From the NCBI RefSeq assembly GCF_022829515.1, contig NZ_JAKSYL010000190.1, forward strand, positions 1-59,733: a DNA stretch of 59,733 nucleotides. The letters are read 5' to 3'. The position numbers and the translations under genes were made by a program. The notes below the pieces were generated by a model. It was not told the DNA's origin. It did not search any database and worked only from the letters and a program-made list of their open reading frames with translations. Within the stretch, counting starts at the first letter, position 1, and every line of letters begins with the position of its first letter. Shown piece after piece: positions 41,835-50,718 of this stretch. The DNA comes from Methylobacterium sp. J-048 (GTDB lineage: Bacteria; Pseudomonadota; Alphaproteobacteria; Rhizobiales; Beijerinckiaceae).

Positions 41835-44639
41835 ATGAAGCGAGGGGGGCAGCAAACGATTTCAATGAACGCAGTCAGGCATGAAGGCCGGGTCGTCGCT
41901 TCTCTTGAAGACGAGATCGAGGACCGTCATCGACGTCAGCTCGCCCTCGCCCGCTACGAGATCCTCGATACCGGATTGGAGGCCGAGTTCGACGCCATCG
42001 TGAAGGCGGCAGCGGCCGCCTGCGGGATGCCGCTGTCACTGATCAACCTCATCGACAGGGACCGGCAGTGGGCCAAGGCCATGGCCGGCGACGGCCCCAA
42101 GGAACTGCCACTCAGCACCTCGATCTGCGCACTCGCCATCGCGTACGATGACGGGTTCGAGATCCCCGACGCGACTCAGGATGTGCGCATCGCCGGCAAC
42201 CCGCTGGTGACCGGTAAAAGCCATCTGCGCTTCTACGCTGGCGTGCCGCTGAAGACGCCCGAAGGCATCGCCATCGGCACCCTGTGCGTGGCCGACGACA
42301 AGCCTGGCCAGCTCACCGATGCACAGCGCCTGATCCTCCGAACGCTCGCACAACAGGTGATGACCGCCCTGGAACTGCGCGTGATGCTCCGGCAACACAG
42401 GCGTAGCGATCATCGCAGCAAGGCCATCCTGGAGAGTGCGGTCGACTACGCGATCGTCTCCCTGGACCTCACCGGCCACGTGACCAGCTGGAACATCGGC
42501 GCCGAGCGCATCCTCGGCTGGACCGAGGCCGAAATGTGCGGGCAGCCCGCGCACCTGTTCTTCACCGACGAGGATATACGGGACGGCATTCCTGAGCAGG
42601 AGATGGGTCAGGCCCTGCTCCACGGACGCGGCAACGACGAGCGCTGGCACCGGCGCAAGGACGGGAGCCGGTTCTACGCCCTCGGCGAGATGATGCCGCT
42701 CAAGGACGAGGACGGGGCACCGGACGGGTTCATCAAGATCCTGCGCGACCACACCGAGCAGCGCCTGGCCGCCGAGACGCAGCGCGCCGACGCCGAATTC
42801 ATGCGCGGCGTGCTCGCCTCCTCGGCCGACTGCATCAAGGTGCTCGATCTCGACGCCAACCTCACCTTCATGAGCGAGGGCGGCATGCGGGTGATGGAGG
42901 TCAGCGACTTCAACGCGATCAAGGGCTGTCCCTGGCCGGACTTCTGGGCGGGTCAAGGCAACGCCGACGCCATCGCGGCCGTCGCGGCCGCACGCGCTGG
43001 CGGCGTCGGCCATTTCCAGGGCGGCGCCGACACGATGGCCGGCAATCCGCGCTGGTGGGATGTTCAGGTCACGCCGATCCTCGGTGCGGACGGCAAGCCC
43101 GAGAGGCTGCTGTCGGTTTCCCGCGACATCACCGAGCAGAAGACGGCCGAGACCAAGCTCGCGGCGAGCGAGGAACGTTGGCGCGGCCTGTTCACCAGCA
43201 TGCAGGAGGGCTTCTTCCTGGGCGAGCTGGTCCGGGACGCCGGCGGACGCGCGATCGACTACCGCTTCCTCGAGATCAATCCGGCCTTCGCCCGGCAATC
43301 CGGCCTGCCGGCCGACTGCATCGGGAAGACGATCCGCACCTACGTGCCGGATATCGATCAGGGCCTGATCGACAACGTCGCGCGGGTGGTCGAGACCGGT
43401 GATCCGACGCTGGTCGACGTCGACGTGCCGGGCCTCGACCGATGGTTCGAGGTGCGCATCGGCAAGGACCGGGGCGAGCGGTTCAGCTGCCTGTTCCTCG
43501 ACATCAGCGCGCGCAAGCTCAGCGACGTGCGGCGCGCGGCGATGACCGAGTTGGGCGATCGGTTGCGCGACCTCAGTGATAAGGCCGAGGTCTTGCAGGT
43601 GGCGGCCCAGGTACTGGGGCCTGCGCTCAGGCTGGCCCATACCGGGTATGGCGAGGTCGATCAGGACCGGGAAACCATCTCGGTCACTCAGGGGTGGGCC
43701 GCCCCCGGCCTCAGCGGCCTGGATGGCCTGTTTCAATTCCGCGACTACGGCTCCTACATCGAGGAGCTGAAGGAAGGCGAGGCTGTCGTGATCGACGACG
43801 TATCCGTCGATCCGCGCACCGCCGCGGATGCCGATACGCTCGCCGCCATCGACATCCGCGCGCTCCTCAACCTGCCCCTCATGGAGCACGCACAGTTCAA
43901 GGCGGTGCTGTACGTCGCCAAGAGCGCTCCCCACGCCTGGACGCCCGAGGAGATCAGCTTCGTTCGCAACGTGGCCGACCGGACTCGGGCGACGCTCGCC
44001 CGGATCGAGGCCGAGGCCCGGCAGCGGACGCTCAACCTCGAACTCAGCCATCGCATGAAGAACATGCTGGCGATGGTGCAGTCCATCGCCACGCAGACGA
44101 TGCGCGGGGCCGCCGACCTGGACACGGCCAGGGACGTACTGGCCAACCGGCTGATCGCCCTCGGCAAGTCGCACGATCTCCTGCTGGGGGGCACCCTGTC
44201 GCAGGCCCCACTGACCAGTCTGATCGAGCGCGTGCTCGATATCCATCGCGACCGTTCGGATCGGTTCGTGATCGACGGGCCGACCGTGATGATCGGCTCC
44301 AAGGCAGCTCTATCGCTGTCGTTGATGCTGCACGAGCTGGCTACCAACGCCGCCAAGTATGGTGCGCTGTCGAACGCAAACGGTCGCGTCACGATCACCT
44401 GGCGCATCGATGAAGATGGCCGGGACGCCCCGGTCACGATCCGTTGGGTCGAGGCTGGCGGCCCTTCGGTCGTGGCACCCAAGCGCACCGGGTTCGGGAC
44501 TCGGTTGATCGGACGGGGCCTCGCTGGGAGCTTCGACGGGGAGGTGGCGCTGATTTACCCGGCCACAGGTGTCGTCTGCACCATCGTTGCGCCACTGCGC
44601 GGCCTCATGGCCAGCGAGACCACAGAGCCTATCCATTGA
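41835..44639 (+). CDS. sensor histidine kinase, GAF-PAS-PAS-PAS-GAF-HWE
   Basis: This is a 934-residue soluble multi-sensor kinase with no membrane segment. An N-terminal GAF (about 35-190; EILDTGLEAEFDAIVKAAAA) is followed by two clear PAS domains (about 200-320 with SVDYAIVSLDLTGHVTSWN, and about 330-440) and a third PAS-like region (about 450-565). A second GAF (about 575-725) precedes an HWE kinase. The phospho-acceptor is His739 in LELSHRMKNML, the N-box is HELATNAAKYGALS, and the WxE motif is Trp871-Val-Glu873. HWE kinases commonly signal in general stress or light responses. No response regulator is adjacent. The start ATG 41835 has a weak GGGG site; ATG 41865 is an alternative. Confidence 0.87.
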   Translation: MKRGGQQTISMNAVRHEGRVVASLEDEIEDRHRRQLALARYEILDTGLEAEFDAIVKAAAAACGMPLSLINLIDRDRQWAKAMAGDGPKELPLSTSICALAIAYDDGFEIPDATQDVRIAGNPLVTGKSHLRFYAGVPLKTPEGIAIGTLCVADDKPGQLTDAQRLILRTLAQQVMTALELRVMLRQHRRSDHRSKAILESAVDYAIVSLDLTGHVTSWNIGAERILGWTEAEMCGQPAHLFFTDEDIRDGIPEQEMGQALLHGRGNDERWHRRKDGSRFYALGEMMPLKDEDGAPDGFIKILRDHTEQRLAAETQRADAEFMRGVLASSADCIKVLDLDANLTFMSEGGMRVMEVSDFNAIKGCPWPDFWAGQGNADAIAAVAAARAGGVGHFQGGADTMAGNPRWWDVQVTPILGADGKPERLLSVSRDITEQKTAETKLAASEERWRGLFTSMQEGFFLGELVRDAGGRAIDYRFLEINPAFARQSGLPADCIGKTIRTYVPDIDQGLIDNVARVVETGDPTLVDVDVPGLDRWFEVRIGKDRGERFSCLFLDISARKLSDVRRAAMTELGDRLRDLSDKAEVLQVAAQVLGPALRLAHTGYGEVDQDRETISVTQGWAAPGLSGLDGLFQFRDYGSYIEELKEGEAVVIDDVSVDPRTAADADTLAAIDIRALLNLPLMEHAQFKAVLYVAKSAPHAWTPEEISFVRNVADRTRATLARIEAEARQRTLNLELSHRMKNMLAMVQSIATQTMRGAADLDTARDVLANRLIALGKSHDLLLGGTLSQAPLTSLIERVLDIHRDRSDRFVIDGPTVMIGSKAALSLSLMLHELATNAAKYGALSNANGRVTITWRIDEDGRDAPVTIRWVEAGGPSVVAPKRTGFGTRLIGRGLAGSFDGEVALIYPATGVVCTIVAPLRGLMASETTEPIH

Positions 44640-44739
44640 AGCATGTCGGGCAGTCCGCCCACCACCGGTTGCGTCCAACTGGCTCTGGCGCTGGTGTGGG
44701 GGGAGCCCATGCGAGGCATGAAACGTCTCGTATGAGTTT

Positions 44740-44756
44740 AGGCTCTGTGAAAACGC
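44740..44756 (+). repeat. left terminal inverted repeat of the IS1182-like remnant
   Basis: AGGCTCTGTGAAAACGC matches the reverse complement of 45354-45370 at 14 of 17 bases. Confidence 0.55.
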
Positions 44757-44997
44757 AGATTCGTCAGGCTTGGGTCGAATGCCCTGAGAGCATCGCAGAT
44801 CGAAGGCGCGGGTCTCAAGCCTGGATGGCCGCCGTCACCGAGCCTGCCCGCCGTGCGACAGGCCATCATCGGTCGGCTGTTCGCCAAGCTCGTCCCGCTT
44901 ATCCTGTGCCCTCACTGTCGAAGGCGTTTCAGGCTGACCTCTGACATCAAAGTGCCCCGGTAGTGCTAGCCTCGCGGCCTCATCTGTGGAGGTCGGC

Positions 44998-45294
44998 ATG
45001 GGTCGGTTCGTCGAAGGGCAGGACCGTCGGCAATCCCGGTTGCTGCCCAGTTCGCTGGACGACTACGTGACCGGGGACAACCCGGTTCGTGTGCCCGACG
45101 CCATGGCGGTACGGCGCGCCACGGTCGAGCACGTCTTCGGAACGCTGGAAGCTTGGATGGGCAGTACGCCCTTCCTGACGAAGGGCTCGAAAGGCGTGAG
45201 AACCGAGATGAGCCTCGCGATCCTCGCCTACAACGTGAAGCGGATGATCCGCCTGTTCGGCGCAACCTGGCCCATCCAGGCCATTCGAGCCTGA
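44998..45294 (+). pseudogene. IS1182-family transposase with large internal deletion
   Basis: This is a 98-residue in-frame remnant. The start MGRFVEGQDRRQSRLLPSSL, followed by DDYVTGDNPVRV, is the family N-terminus. It jumps near residue 38 directly to the C-terminal part (AVRRATVEHVFGTLEAWMGS, then FLTKGSKGVRTEMSLAILAY and NVKRMIRLFG). A full-length protein would be about 450 residues, so roughly 350 are missing, including the catalytic core. A GGAGG site is still present before ATG 44998. Confidence 0.85.
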
Positions 45295-45353
45295 AGCGGC
45301 CCACCGCGCTGCCGTCTTCATCCTGCTGATCGGCGCCGGCGGCCACGATCAAT

Positions 45354-45370
45354 GCGTTTTGACATGGCCT
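45354..45370 (-). repeat. right terminal inverted repeat of the IS1182-like remnant
   Basis: GCGTTTTGACATGGCCT is the partner of the left repeat at 44740-44756. It lies 59 bases after the transposase stop. Confidence 0.55.
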
Positions 45371-45649
45371 CGGTCGAAAGCGGCTCGTTCGCTTTGGAGA
45401 AGGCCCGTTTGAAAGGCCCTTGTTGTCGACGCCCGTTCCGAGATCACGCTTGGCTGAGACGCGAGACCTAGGCGCACCGATCTGGCAATCGACCTCGATC
45501 GATCGGGTCGAATCGTATTTCACTCCCCGAACTTCAAGAACTTTGGAAGCCCTTTCTCTCGCTCCACGGCAAAATGAAAAGTCTTGTCTTCTACGCTGAT
45601 AGTGGCCGAACTACTGTTAGAAGATTGACGTGCCGATTGCGGAGCGAAA

Positions 45650-46750
45650 GTGACAGCCGAGTTCATAAGCATTACGTTTACGAACACGTCGAACGAGCTG
45701 GCGCCCGTTCGCGATCCCGCCATCGATCCTCGTTTTCTCGTGCGTTACGCCCGCACGCTCGATGACTACGGCTTCAACTATACGCTCGTTCCCTACGCCT
45801 CGTCGTCCTTCGATCCCTTCACAATTGGCGCGACGATCGCAGCGCACACGAAGAACATCAAGATCATCGTCGCTCTGCGTCCCAACACGATTTTCCCGAC
45901 GGTTGCAGCCAAGGCGCTCGCTACCCTTGATCAACTGAGCGAAGGCCGGGTCGTCGTCCACTTCATCGCCGGCGGCAGCGACGCGGAGCAGGCGAGCGAG
46001 GGCGACTTCCTCTCGAAGGAGGAGCGCTACGCGCGCCTGGAGGAGTACATCCGCATCCTACGGCGCGCTTGGATCTCAGCGGAGCCTTTCGACTTCGAGG
46101 GCACGTACTACCGGTTCAAGCAATTCCGGAACGCCGTGCGGCCGGTAGCGGGCACCATTCCCGTCTCGGTGGGTGGCTCGTCTGACGCAGCCTATCGCGT
46201 CGGCGGCGCGCATGCCGACATCTTCGGTCTCTGGGGTGAGCCGCTTGCCGAGACGAAAGATCAGATCGAACGCATCGAGGCCGCGGCGAAGCGCGCCGGA
46301 CGGACGGATCGTCCCCGCATCTGGGTGACCTTCCGGCCGATCGTCGCCGAGACCGACGATCTCGCCTGGGCGAAGGCGCACCGCACCCTAGACGCGCTCA
46401 ACCGAAATCGGGCCAAGGGCCTCGGCAAGGCGCCGGCCGCGGCGCCGCCCCCCGCCAATGTCGGCTCGCAGCGCCTCCTCGACATCGCCGCGCGCGGCGA
46501 CGTCCACGACCGGGCGCTCTGGTATCCGACCGTCACGGCGACGAACGCCAGCGGCGCCTCCACCGCGCTCGTCGGATCGCCGCGGACCATCGCCGATTCG
46601 ATCCTCGATTACGTGGATCTCGGTGCCGAACTGATCTCGATCCGCGGCTATGACAACCTCAACGACGCCATCGACTACGGCCGTTTCGTCCTGCCGCTCG
46701 TGCGGGAGGAACTCGACCGTCGCGCCGTCACGACGCGTGCTTATGCCTAG
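45650..46750 (+). CDS. LLM-class flavin-dependent monooxygenase, SsuD-like
   Basis: This is a 366-residue luciferase-fold FMNH2-dependent monooxygenase close to alkanesulfonate monooxygenase. Matching segments are YGFNYTLVPYASSSFDPFTI, then the KIIVALRPNTIFPTVAAKAL region with ATLDQLSEGRVVVHFIAGGS, the IPVSVGGSSDAAYRVGG block, LWGEPLAETKDQIERI and the closing STALVGSPRTIADSILDYVD. SsuD-type enzymes cut C-S bonds of sulfonates using reduced flavin from a separate reductase, which is not present here. GTG 45650 has GGAG upstream. It heads an operon; the next gene overlaps it by eight bases. Confidence 0.88.
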   Translation: MTAEFISITFTNTSNELAPVRDPAIDPRFLVRYARTLDDYGFNYTLVPYASSSFDPFTIGATIAAHTKNIKIIVALRPNTIFPTVAAKALATLDQLSEGRVVVHFIAGGSDAEQASEGDFLSKEERYARLEEYIRILRRAWISAEPFDFEGTYYRFKQFRNAVRPVAGTIPVSVGGSSDAAYRVGGAHADIFGLWGEPLAETKDQIERIEAAAKRAGRTDRPRIWVTFRPIVAETDDLAWAKAHRTLDALNRNRAKGLGKAPAAAPPPANVGSQRLLDIAARGDVHDRALWYPTVTATNASGASTALVGSPRTIADSILDYVDLGAELISIRGYDNLNDAIDYGRFVLPLVREELDRRAVTTRAYA

Positions 46751-48017
46751 CACCACGACCGTATCGCACGTGGCCGGGATCGACCTGGCCGGTGTGGTGG
46801 AAAGGCTTGCGGCAGGGGCGCCCACGGCGGATGCTGCGGCCGCCTTCCCTCACGCGGGCATCCGCGTGGTCCACGAGGCCGGCCTGCTCGAACTGACGGT
46901 GGCGGAGCGTTACGGCGGGCGCGAGCTTGCGCTCGGCGATGTTGCCCGGCTCATCGCCGCCCTCGGTCGCGGCGACCCCTCAGTCGCGCTCATCAGCCTG
47001 ATGACTCTCTTCGCTCACCAGCAGCAGGCCCAGCGCAGCCAGTGGCCCGAAGCGCTCTACGCGCGCGTGCTGGCCGAGAGCCGTCGGGCCCCGGTACTCC
47101 TGAACGCCGCACGCGCGGAGCCTGAGCTCGGGTCTCCGGCGCGGGGTGGCCTACCGCAGACGCGCGCACGGCGCACCGCCCATGGCTGGTCGATCAGCGG
47201 AACCAAGTGTTTCGTCACCGGCTGCGAGGGTCTCGCCTACTTCCTCGTCTGGGCGAGCACGGATGAGACCCCGCAGCGGGTCGGCACCTTCATCGTTCCC
47301 GCCGGTGCGCAGGGCATCCGCATCGTCGAGACCTGGAAGAGCCTCGGCCTGCGGGCAACCGGCTCCCACGACGTCGCGTTCGACGCGGTGGAGGTCGGCT
47401 GCGACGACGTGATCGGCCTGACCAGCGCGGATGTCGCCGGACAGGACAATCGCGCCCACGCGGCAAGCACGCTCGTGCTGACAGCGCTCTACCTCGGCGT
47501 GGCCGAGGCGGCGCAGGAGGTCTTCCTCGGCTTCGCGGAGGGCCGCGTTCCCGCCAACCTCGGGTACCCGATCGCGCGCACCGAACGCTTCATCACGCTC
47601 GCAGGCGAGATCGATCTGCTCGTGGGCGGCGCCCGACAACTCATCTTCGATGCACTCGATCACGCGGCGGACGAGCCGGAGAAACTCCTGCGCGCTCGCC
47701 TGCTCGCCGGCCGACAGTTGCGGCAAGCGGTGCAACTCGCTGTCGGAACGCTTGGCAATCCGGGTCTAAGCGCCAGCACCGGTTTGGAACGGCACTTCCG
47801 CGACATTCAGTCCGTGCTCGTGCACGCGCCGCAGGAGGACACGCTGATCGCGATCCTCGGACGGACCGCCTTCGCCCGGACCGATGCCGCCGGTTCGCAA
47901 GGGCCGAGACACGGGCCGAACGCGGCCCTGCCGGATGCAACCGCATTCGTGGGTCTGCCGCAGGCCTCGCGACCGCCCCTCGAAGCCGCCACCGCTGCAA
48001 TCAGGATTCCTTCGTGA
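46743..48017 (+). CDS. acyl-CoA dehydrogenase-fold monooxygenase/oxidoreductase, SfnB/DszC-like
   Basis: This is a 424-residue protein of the acyl-CoA dehydrogenase fold. The N-terminal domain is VHEAGLLELTVAERYGGREL. The flavin-contacting middle domain is WSISGTKCFVTGCEGLAYFL, then SLGLRATGSHDVAFDAVEV, and the C-terminal domain is helical. Relatives such as SfnB and DszC act in sulfur acquisition, DszC being a flavin-dependent S-oxygenase. The catalytic Glu of true acyl-CoA dehydrogenases is not evident, which fits that group. Its start is within ATGCCTAG, overlapping the SsuD-like stop, and its stop overlaps the binding-protein start at GTGA. Confidence 0.84.
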   Translation: MPSTTTVSHVAGIDLAGVVERLAAGAPTADAAAAFPHAGIRVVHEAGLLELTVAERYGGRELALGDVARLIAALGRGDPSVALISLMTLFAHQQQAQRSQWPEALYARVLAESRRAPVLLNAARAEPELGSPARGGLPQTRARRTAHGWSISGTKCFVTGCEGLAYFLVWASTDETPQRVGTFIVPAGAQGIRIVETWKSLGLRATGSHDVAFDAVEVGCDDVIGLTSADVAGQDNRAHAASTLVLTALYLGVAEAAQEVFLGFAEGRVPANLGYPIARTERFITLAGEIDLLVGGARQLIFDALDHAADEPEKLLRARLLAGRQLRQAVQLAVGTLGNPGLSASTGLERHFRDIQSVLVHAPQEDTLIAILGRTAFARTDAAGSQGPRHGPNAALPDATAFVGLPQASRPPLEAATAAIRIPS

Positions 48018-49669
48018 TTGATCGTTCCGATGCGCGCTCCCCGTCGCGCCGCCGCCTTCTCAGAAGCGCGGCCGCGCTGGTCGCTGCCGTCGCGCTTGCG
48101 CCCGCAATCCGCGCGGCGAACGGGTCACCTCACGGAAGTCCGCGAGACGGTGGTGACCTCGTCTTCCTGATCGACACGCTCGGCCCAACCTGGATCCCGA
48201 ACAACAGCGCGATCTCGAGCTTCCAGGGCCACGTCTGGGGCCACGTGACCGATAAGCTCGCCTACGTCGATGCGGAGGGCAAGATCAGCCCCTGGATCGC
48301 CACGCGCTGGGAGCAGACCGCCGACGCGACCGAGTTCACGCTCCACCTCAAGGATGGCGTGTCCTTCTCCGACGGCACCCCGCTTGACGCAGCTGCCGTC
48401 GTCGCCAACCTCGACATCTGGTATGCGGGCCGCATCAAGGACGGCATTAACCCGATCGGCCTCTTCCCGAAGACCTACGACCGCGCCGAAGCGGTCGATC
48501 CGACGACCGTGAAAGTGTTCTTCAAGGCACCGACGCTCGGCTTCATCCCGACGCTCGGCTACCACGGCTCGATCCTCATCTCGCCGAAGACCCTCGCGCT
48601 GCCCGCCATCCAGCAGGCCGACCTCGCCAAGACCGCCGGCAGCGGTCCGTACCGGGTTGCGGCGTGGAAGGAGGGCGACTTCGTCAAGCTGGTTAAGCGC
48701 AAGGACTACAACTGGGGTCCGGAGGCTGTCGGCCACACCGGCCCGGCCTACCTCGACACGATCACCTACAAGGTGGTCAGCGAGCCCTCCCTGCGCGTAG
48801 CAGCCGTCCAGTCCGGCCAAGCCGATGTCGCCTACAATGCGTCCCCACAGGAGCTGAAGTCCCTGAAAGATGCGGGCTTCACCATCGCCACGCCGCGCTA
48901 CCTTGGCTTCGTGAACGGCTGGGCGATCAACACGAAGCTCGCCCCCTACGACGATGTGAAGGTGCGCCAGGCGCTCCAGGCCGCCATCAACCGCCAGGAA
49001 ATCATCGACACCGTCTACACACCGGACTGGAAGCTCGCGGCGTCGTTCCTTCAGGGCAACGTACCCGGCGCGACCGACCAGAGCGCATATCTTGCCTACG
49101 ACCCCGGCAGGGCCGAGAAGCTCTTGGATGAAGCGGGCTGGACCCGCGGCCGCGGCGGCATCCGCAGCAAGGCCGGCAAGCCGCTGACCCTGACACTTTA
49201 CCCCAATCCATACCTCGCGACCGCGAAGGCGGTCGACGAGCTCATCGCACAGCAGCTCGGCAAGCTCGGATGGAAGGTCGACATCCGGGCCTACGACGTG
49301 GTGACCTTCGGCCAGAAGGTCGCCTTCGGCGGCCCGGCCGTGCCAGCCTACGAAGTGACGCGCAGCTTCATCGATGCCGGCAGCGTGGCCAGCATCCTGA
49401 CCGACGCCAACAACGGCGAGAATTGGTTCGCGCTCGGTGAGAGCGACGCGACGCTCAACGCGCTGCGCGACAGGATCGCCGGTGCCAGTTCCGCCGAGAG
49501 CCGCGCTCCGATCCTCGATGAATTGCAGAAGTACGTCCTCGCGCAGGGTTACTTCATTCCGCGCACACAGATCGTTCAGCGGATCTACGTGCAATCCCCG
49601 AACCTCAAGGGCGAGACGTACAATGGCCTTGCCTATGCAAGCTACTACACGGCCGCGAAAGACAAGTAG
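48014..49669 (+). CDS. ABC transporter substrate-binding protein, peptide/nickel (SBP_bac_5) type, Tat-exported
   Basis: This is a 551-residue periplasmic binding protein. The leader SPSRRRLLRSAAALVAAVAL has a twin-arginine motif. The SBP_bac_5 signature follows: DKLAYVDAEGKISPWIATRW, then EFTLHLKDGVSFSDGTPLDA. The late APYDDVKVRQALQAAINRQE is the classical second motif. It is the first gene of a Dpp-type importer inserted in an operon with sulfur-type monooxygenases, so the ligand may be an organosulfur compound or sulfur-containing peptide rather than a normal dipeptide. That is inference from context. Confidence 0.88.
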   Translation: MIDRSDARSPSRRRLLRSAAALVAAVALAPAIRAANGSPHGSPRDGGDLVFLIDTLGPTWIPNNSAISSFQGHVWGHVTDKLAYVDAEGKISPWIATRWEQTADATEFTLHLKDGVSFSDGTPLDAAAVVANLDIWYAGRIKDGINPIGLFPKTYDRAEAVDPTTVKVFFKAPTLGFIPTLGYHGSILISPKTLALPAIQQADLAKTAGSGPYRVAAWKEGDFVKLVKRKDYNWGPEAVGHTGPAYLDTITYKVVSEPSLRVAAVQSGQADVAYNASPQELKSLKDAGFTIATPRYLGFVNGWAINTKLAPYDDVKVRQALQAAINRQEIIDTVYTPDWKLAASFLQGNVPGATDQSAYLAYDPGRAEKLLDEAGWTRGRGGIRSKAGKPLTLTLYPNPYLATAKAVDELIAQQLGKLGWKVDIRAYDVVTFGQKVAFGGPAVPAYEVTRSFIDAGSVASILTDANNGENWFALGESDATLNALRDRIAGASSAESRAPILDELQKYVLAQGYFIPRTQIVQRIYVQSPNLKGETYNGLAYASYYTAAKDK

Positions 49670-49707
49670 ACCATGCCGCGTCCGGGCCGCGCGATGAGGC
49701 AATCGGC

Positions 49708-50718
49708 ATGAGAAACGCCTACCTGCGCTACGCCGGGATTCGCCTCGTCCAGGCCGTCGTCGTCGTCCTCCTGGCCTACCTCTTCACATTCGTCGTCGTC
49801 AGCATCCTGCCCGGCGATCCGGTCACCAACGTCCTGCGCGACCCCCAGAACGGGTTCACCGAGGAGCAGATCAAGACGATCATCGCCGCTCAGGGACTGG
49901 ACCAGCCCATTTCAGTCCAGTTGTGGACATCCCTCTCCGGCTTCCTCGTCGGCGATTTTGGCGTGTCGATGCGCTCGACACGGCCTGTGACGACCCTGAT
50001 CGCCGAGGTGCTCCCCTCGACGTTGATTCTGGCGTCCGCGGGTCTTGCCGTCGCGCTGCTGCTGGCCGCCGCGATCGCCTATGGGACCCAGTTCCTGCCG
50101 AAACGGTTAGGCCAGGGCATCGTGCGGGCCTTCCCGTCCCTGTTCCTCTCGGTGCCCGGCTTCGTGATCGGTCTGGTGTTGATCCACGCCTTCGGCTTCC
50201 AACTCGGCCTCTTCCGGGTGATCGAGCCCGACAGCGCCTGGGCAACGGTTTTCGCCGCAGTCGCGCTCGGTATCCCGATCTCGGCCCAGATAGCCGAGGT
50301 ACTCATCGCCAACCTCGATCACGAGTCCGGGCAAGAATATGCGGCCGTCGCGCGCAGCCGCGGCCTCGGGCGAGTGCGCCTCTTCGCCAAGCACCTGCTC
50401 AAGCCGTCCTCGCTCCCGGTCGTGACCGTCATCGCTCTGACCGTCGGTGAGTTACTCGGCGGCTCACTGATCACCGAGACGGTGTTCGGACGCACCGGAA
50501 TCGGGAGCCTGGTGCAGCGCTCGGCGGCGGCGCAGGACCTGCCCGTGCTGCAAGCGGTCGTTTCGCTCGCGGCGGTGGTCTTCGTACTCGTCAACCTGAT
50601 TGCGGACCTCTTTTATCCGTTGCTCGATCCGCGCCTCAAGCTCGTGGGCGGCACCGAGCGCCGGCCAACCAGCGCGAACGAGAGCGCTGCCCCCGCCCCG
50701 GGGTCCGTGACCGGATGA
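49708..50718 (+). CDS. ABC transporter permease, DppB type
   Basis: This is a 336-residue inner-membrane permease with six helices. The family N-terminus is YAGIRLVQAVVVVLLAYLFT, then the VSILPGDPVTNVLRDP block. The EAA-type loop is EYAAVARSRGLGRVRLFAKH, and TVGELLGGSLITETVFGRTG is the DppB/OppB signature. It partners with the DppC-type permease, whose start overlaps its stop (ATGA). Confidence 0.92.
   Translation: MRNAYLRYAGIRLVQAVVVVLLAYLFTFVVVSILPGDPVTNVLRDPQNGFTEEQIKTIIAAQGLDQPISVQLWTSLSGFLVGDFGVSMRSTRPVTTLIAEVLPSTLILASAGLAVALLLAAAIAYGTQFLPKRLGQGIVRAFPSLFLSVPGFVIGLVLIHAFGFQLGLFRVIEPDSAWATVFAAVALGIPISAQIAEVLIANLDHESGQEYAAVARSRGLGRVRLFAKHLLKPSSLPVVTVIALTVGELLGGSLITETVFGRTGIGSLVQRSAAAQDLPVLQAVVSLAAVVFVLVNLIADLFYPLLDPRLKLVGGTERRPTSANESAAPAPGSVTG

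Larger units (their letters stand above)
44740..45370 (+). mobile_element. internally deleted insertion sequence bounded by imperfect terminal repeats
   Basis: The 17-base ends AGGCTCTGTGAAAACGC (44740-44756) and GCGTTTTGACATGGCCT (45354-45370) are inverted repeats matching at 14 of 17 positions. Between them lies a 98-codon transposase fusion frame that keeps only the two ends of an IS1182-type protein. No target duplication is obvious. The 241 bases before the transposase start hold no recognisable gene. It would be non-autonomous at best. Confidence 0.6.

Noticed and set aside
44758..44960. Plus-strand stretch reading RQAIIGRLFAKLVPLILCPH then CRRRFRLTSDI inside the IS1182-like remnant
   Set aside because: There is no start codon, the frame is short, and no family was recognised.
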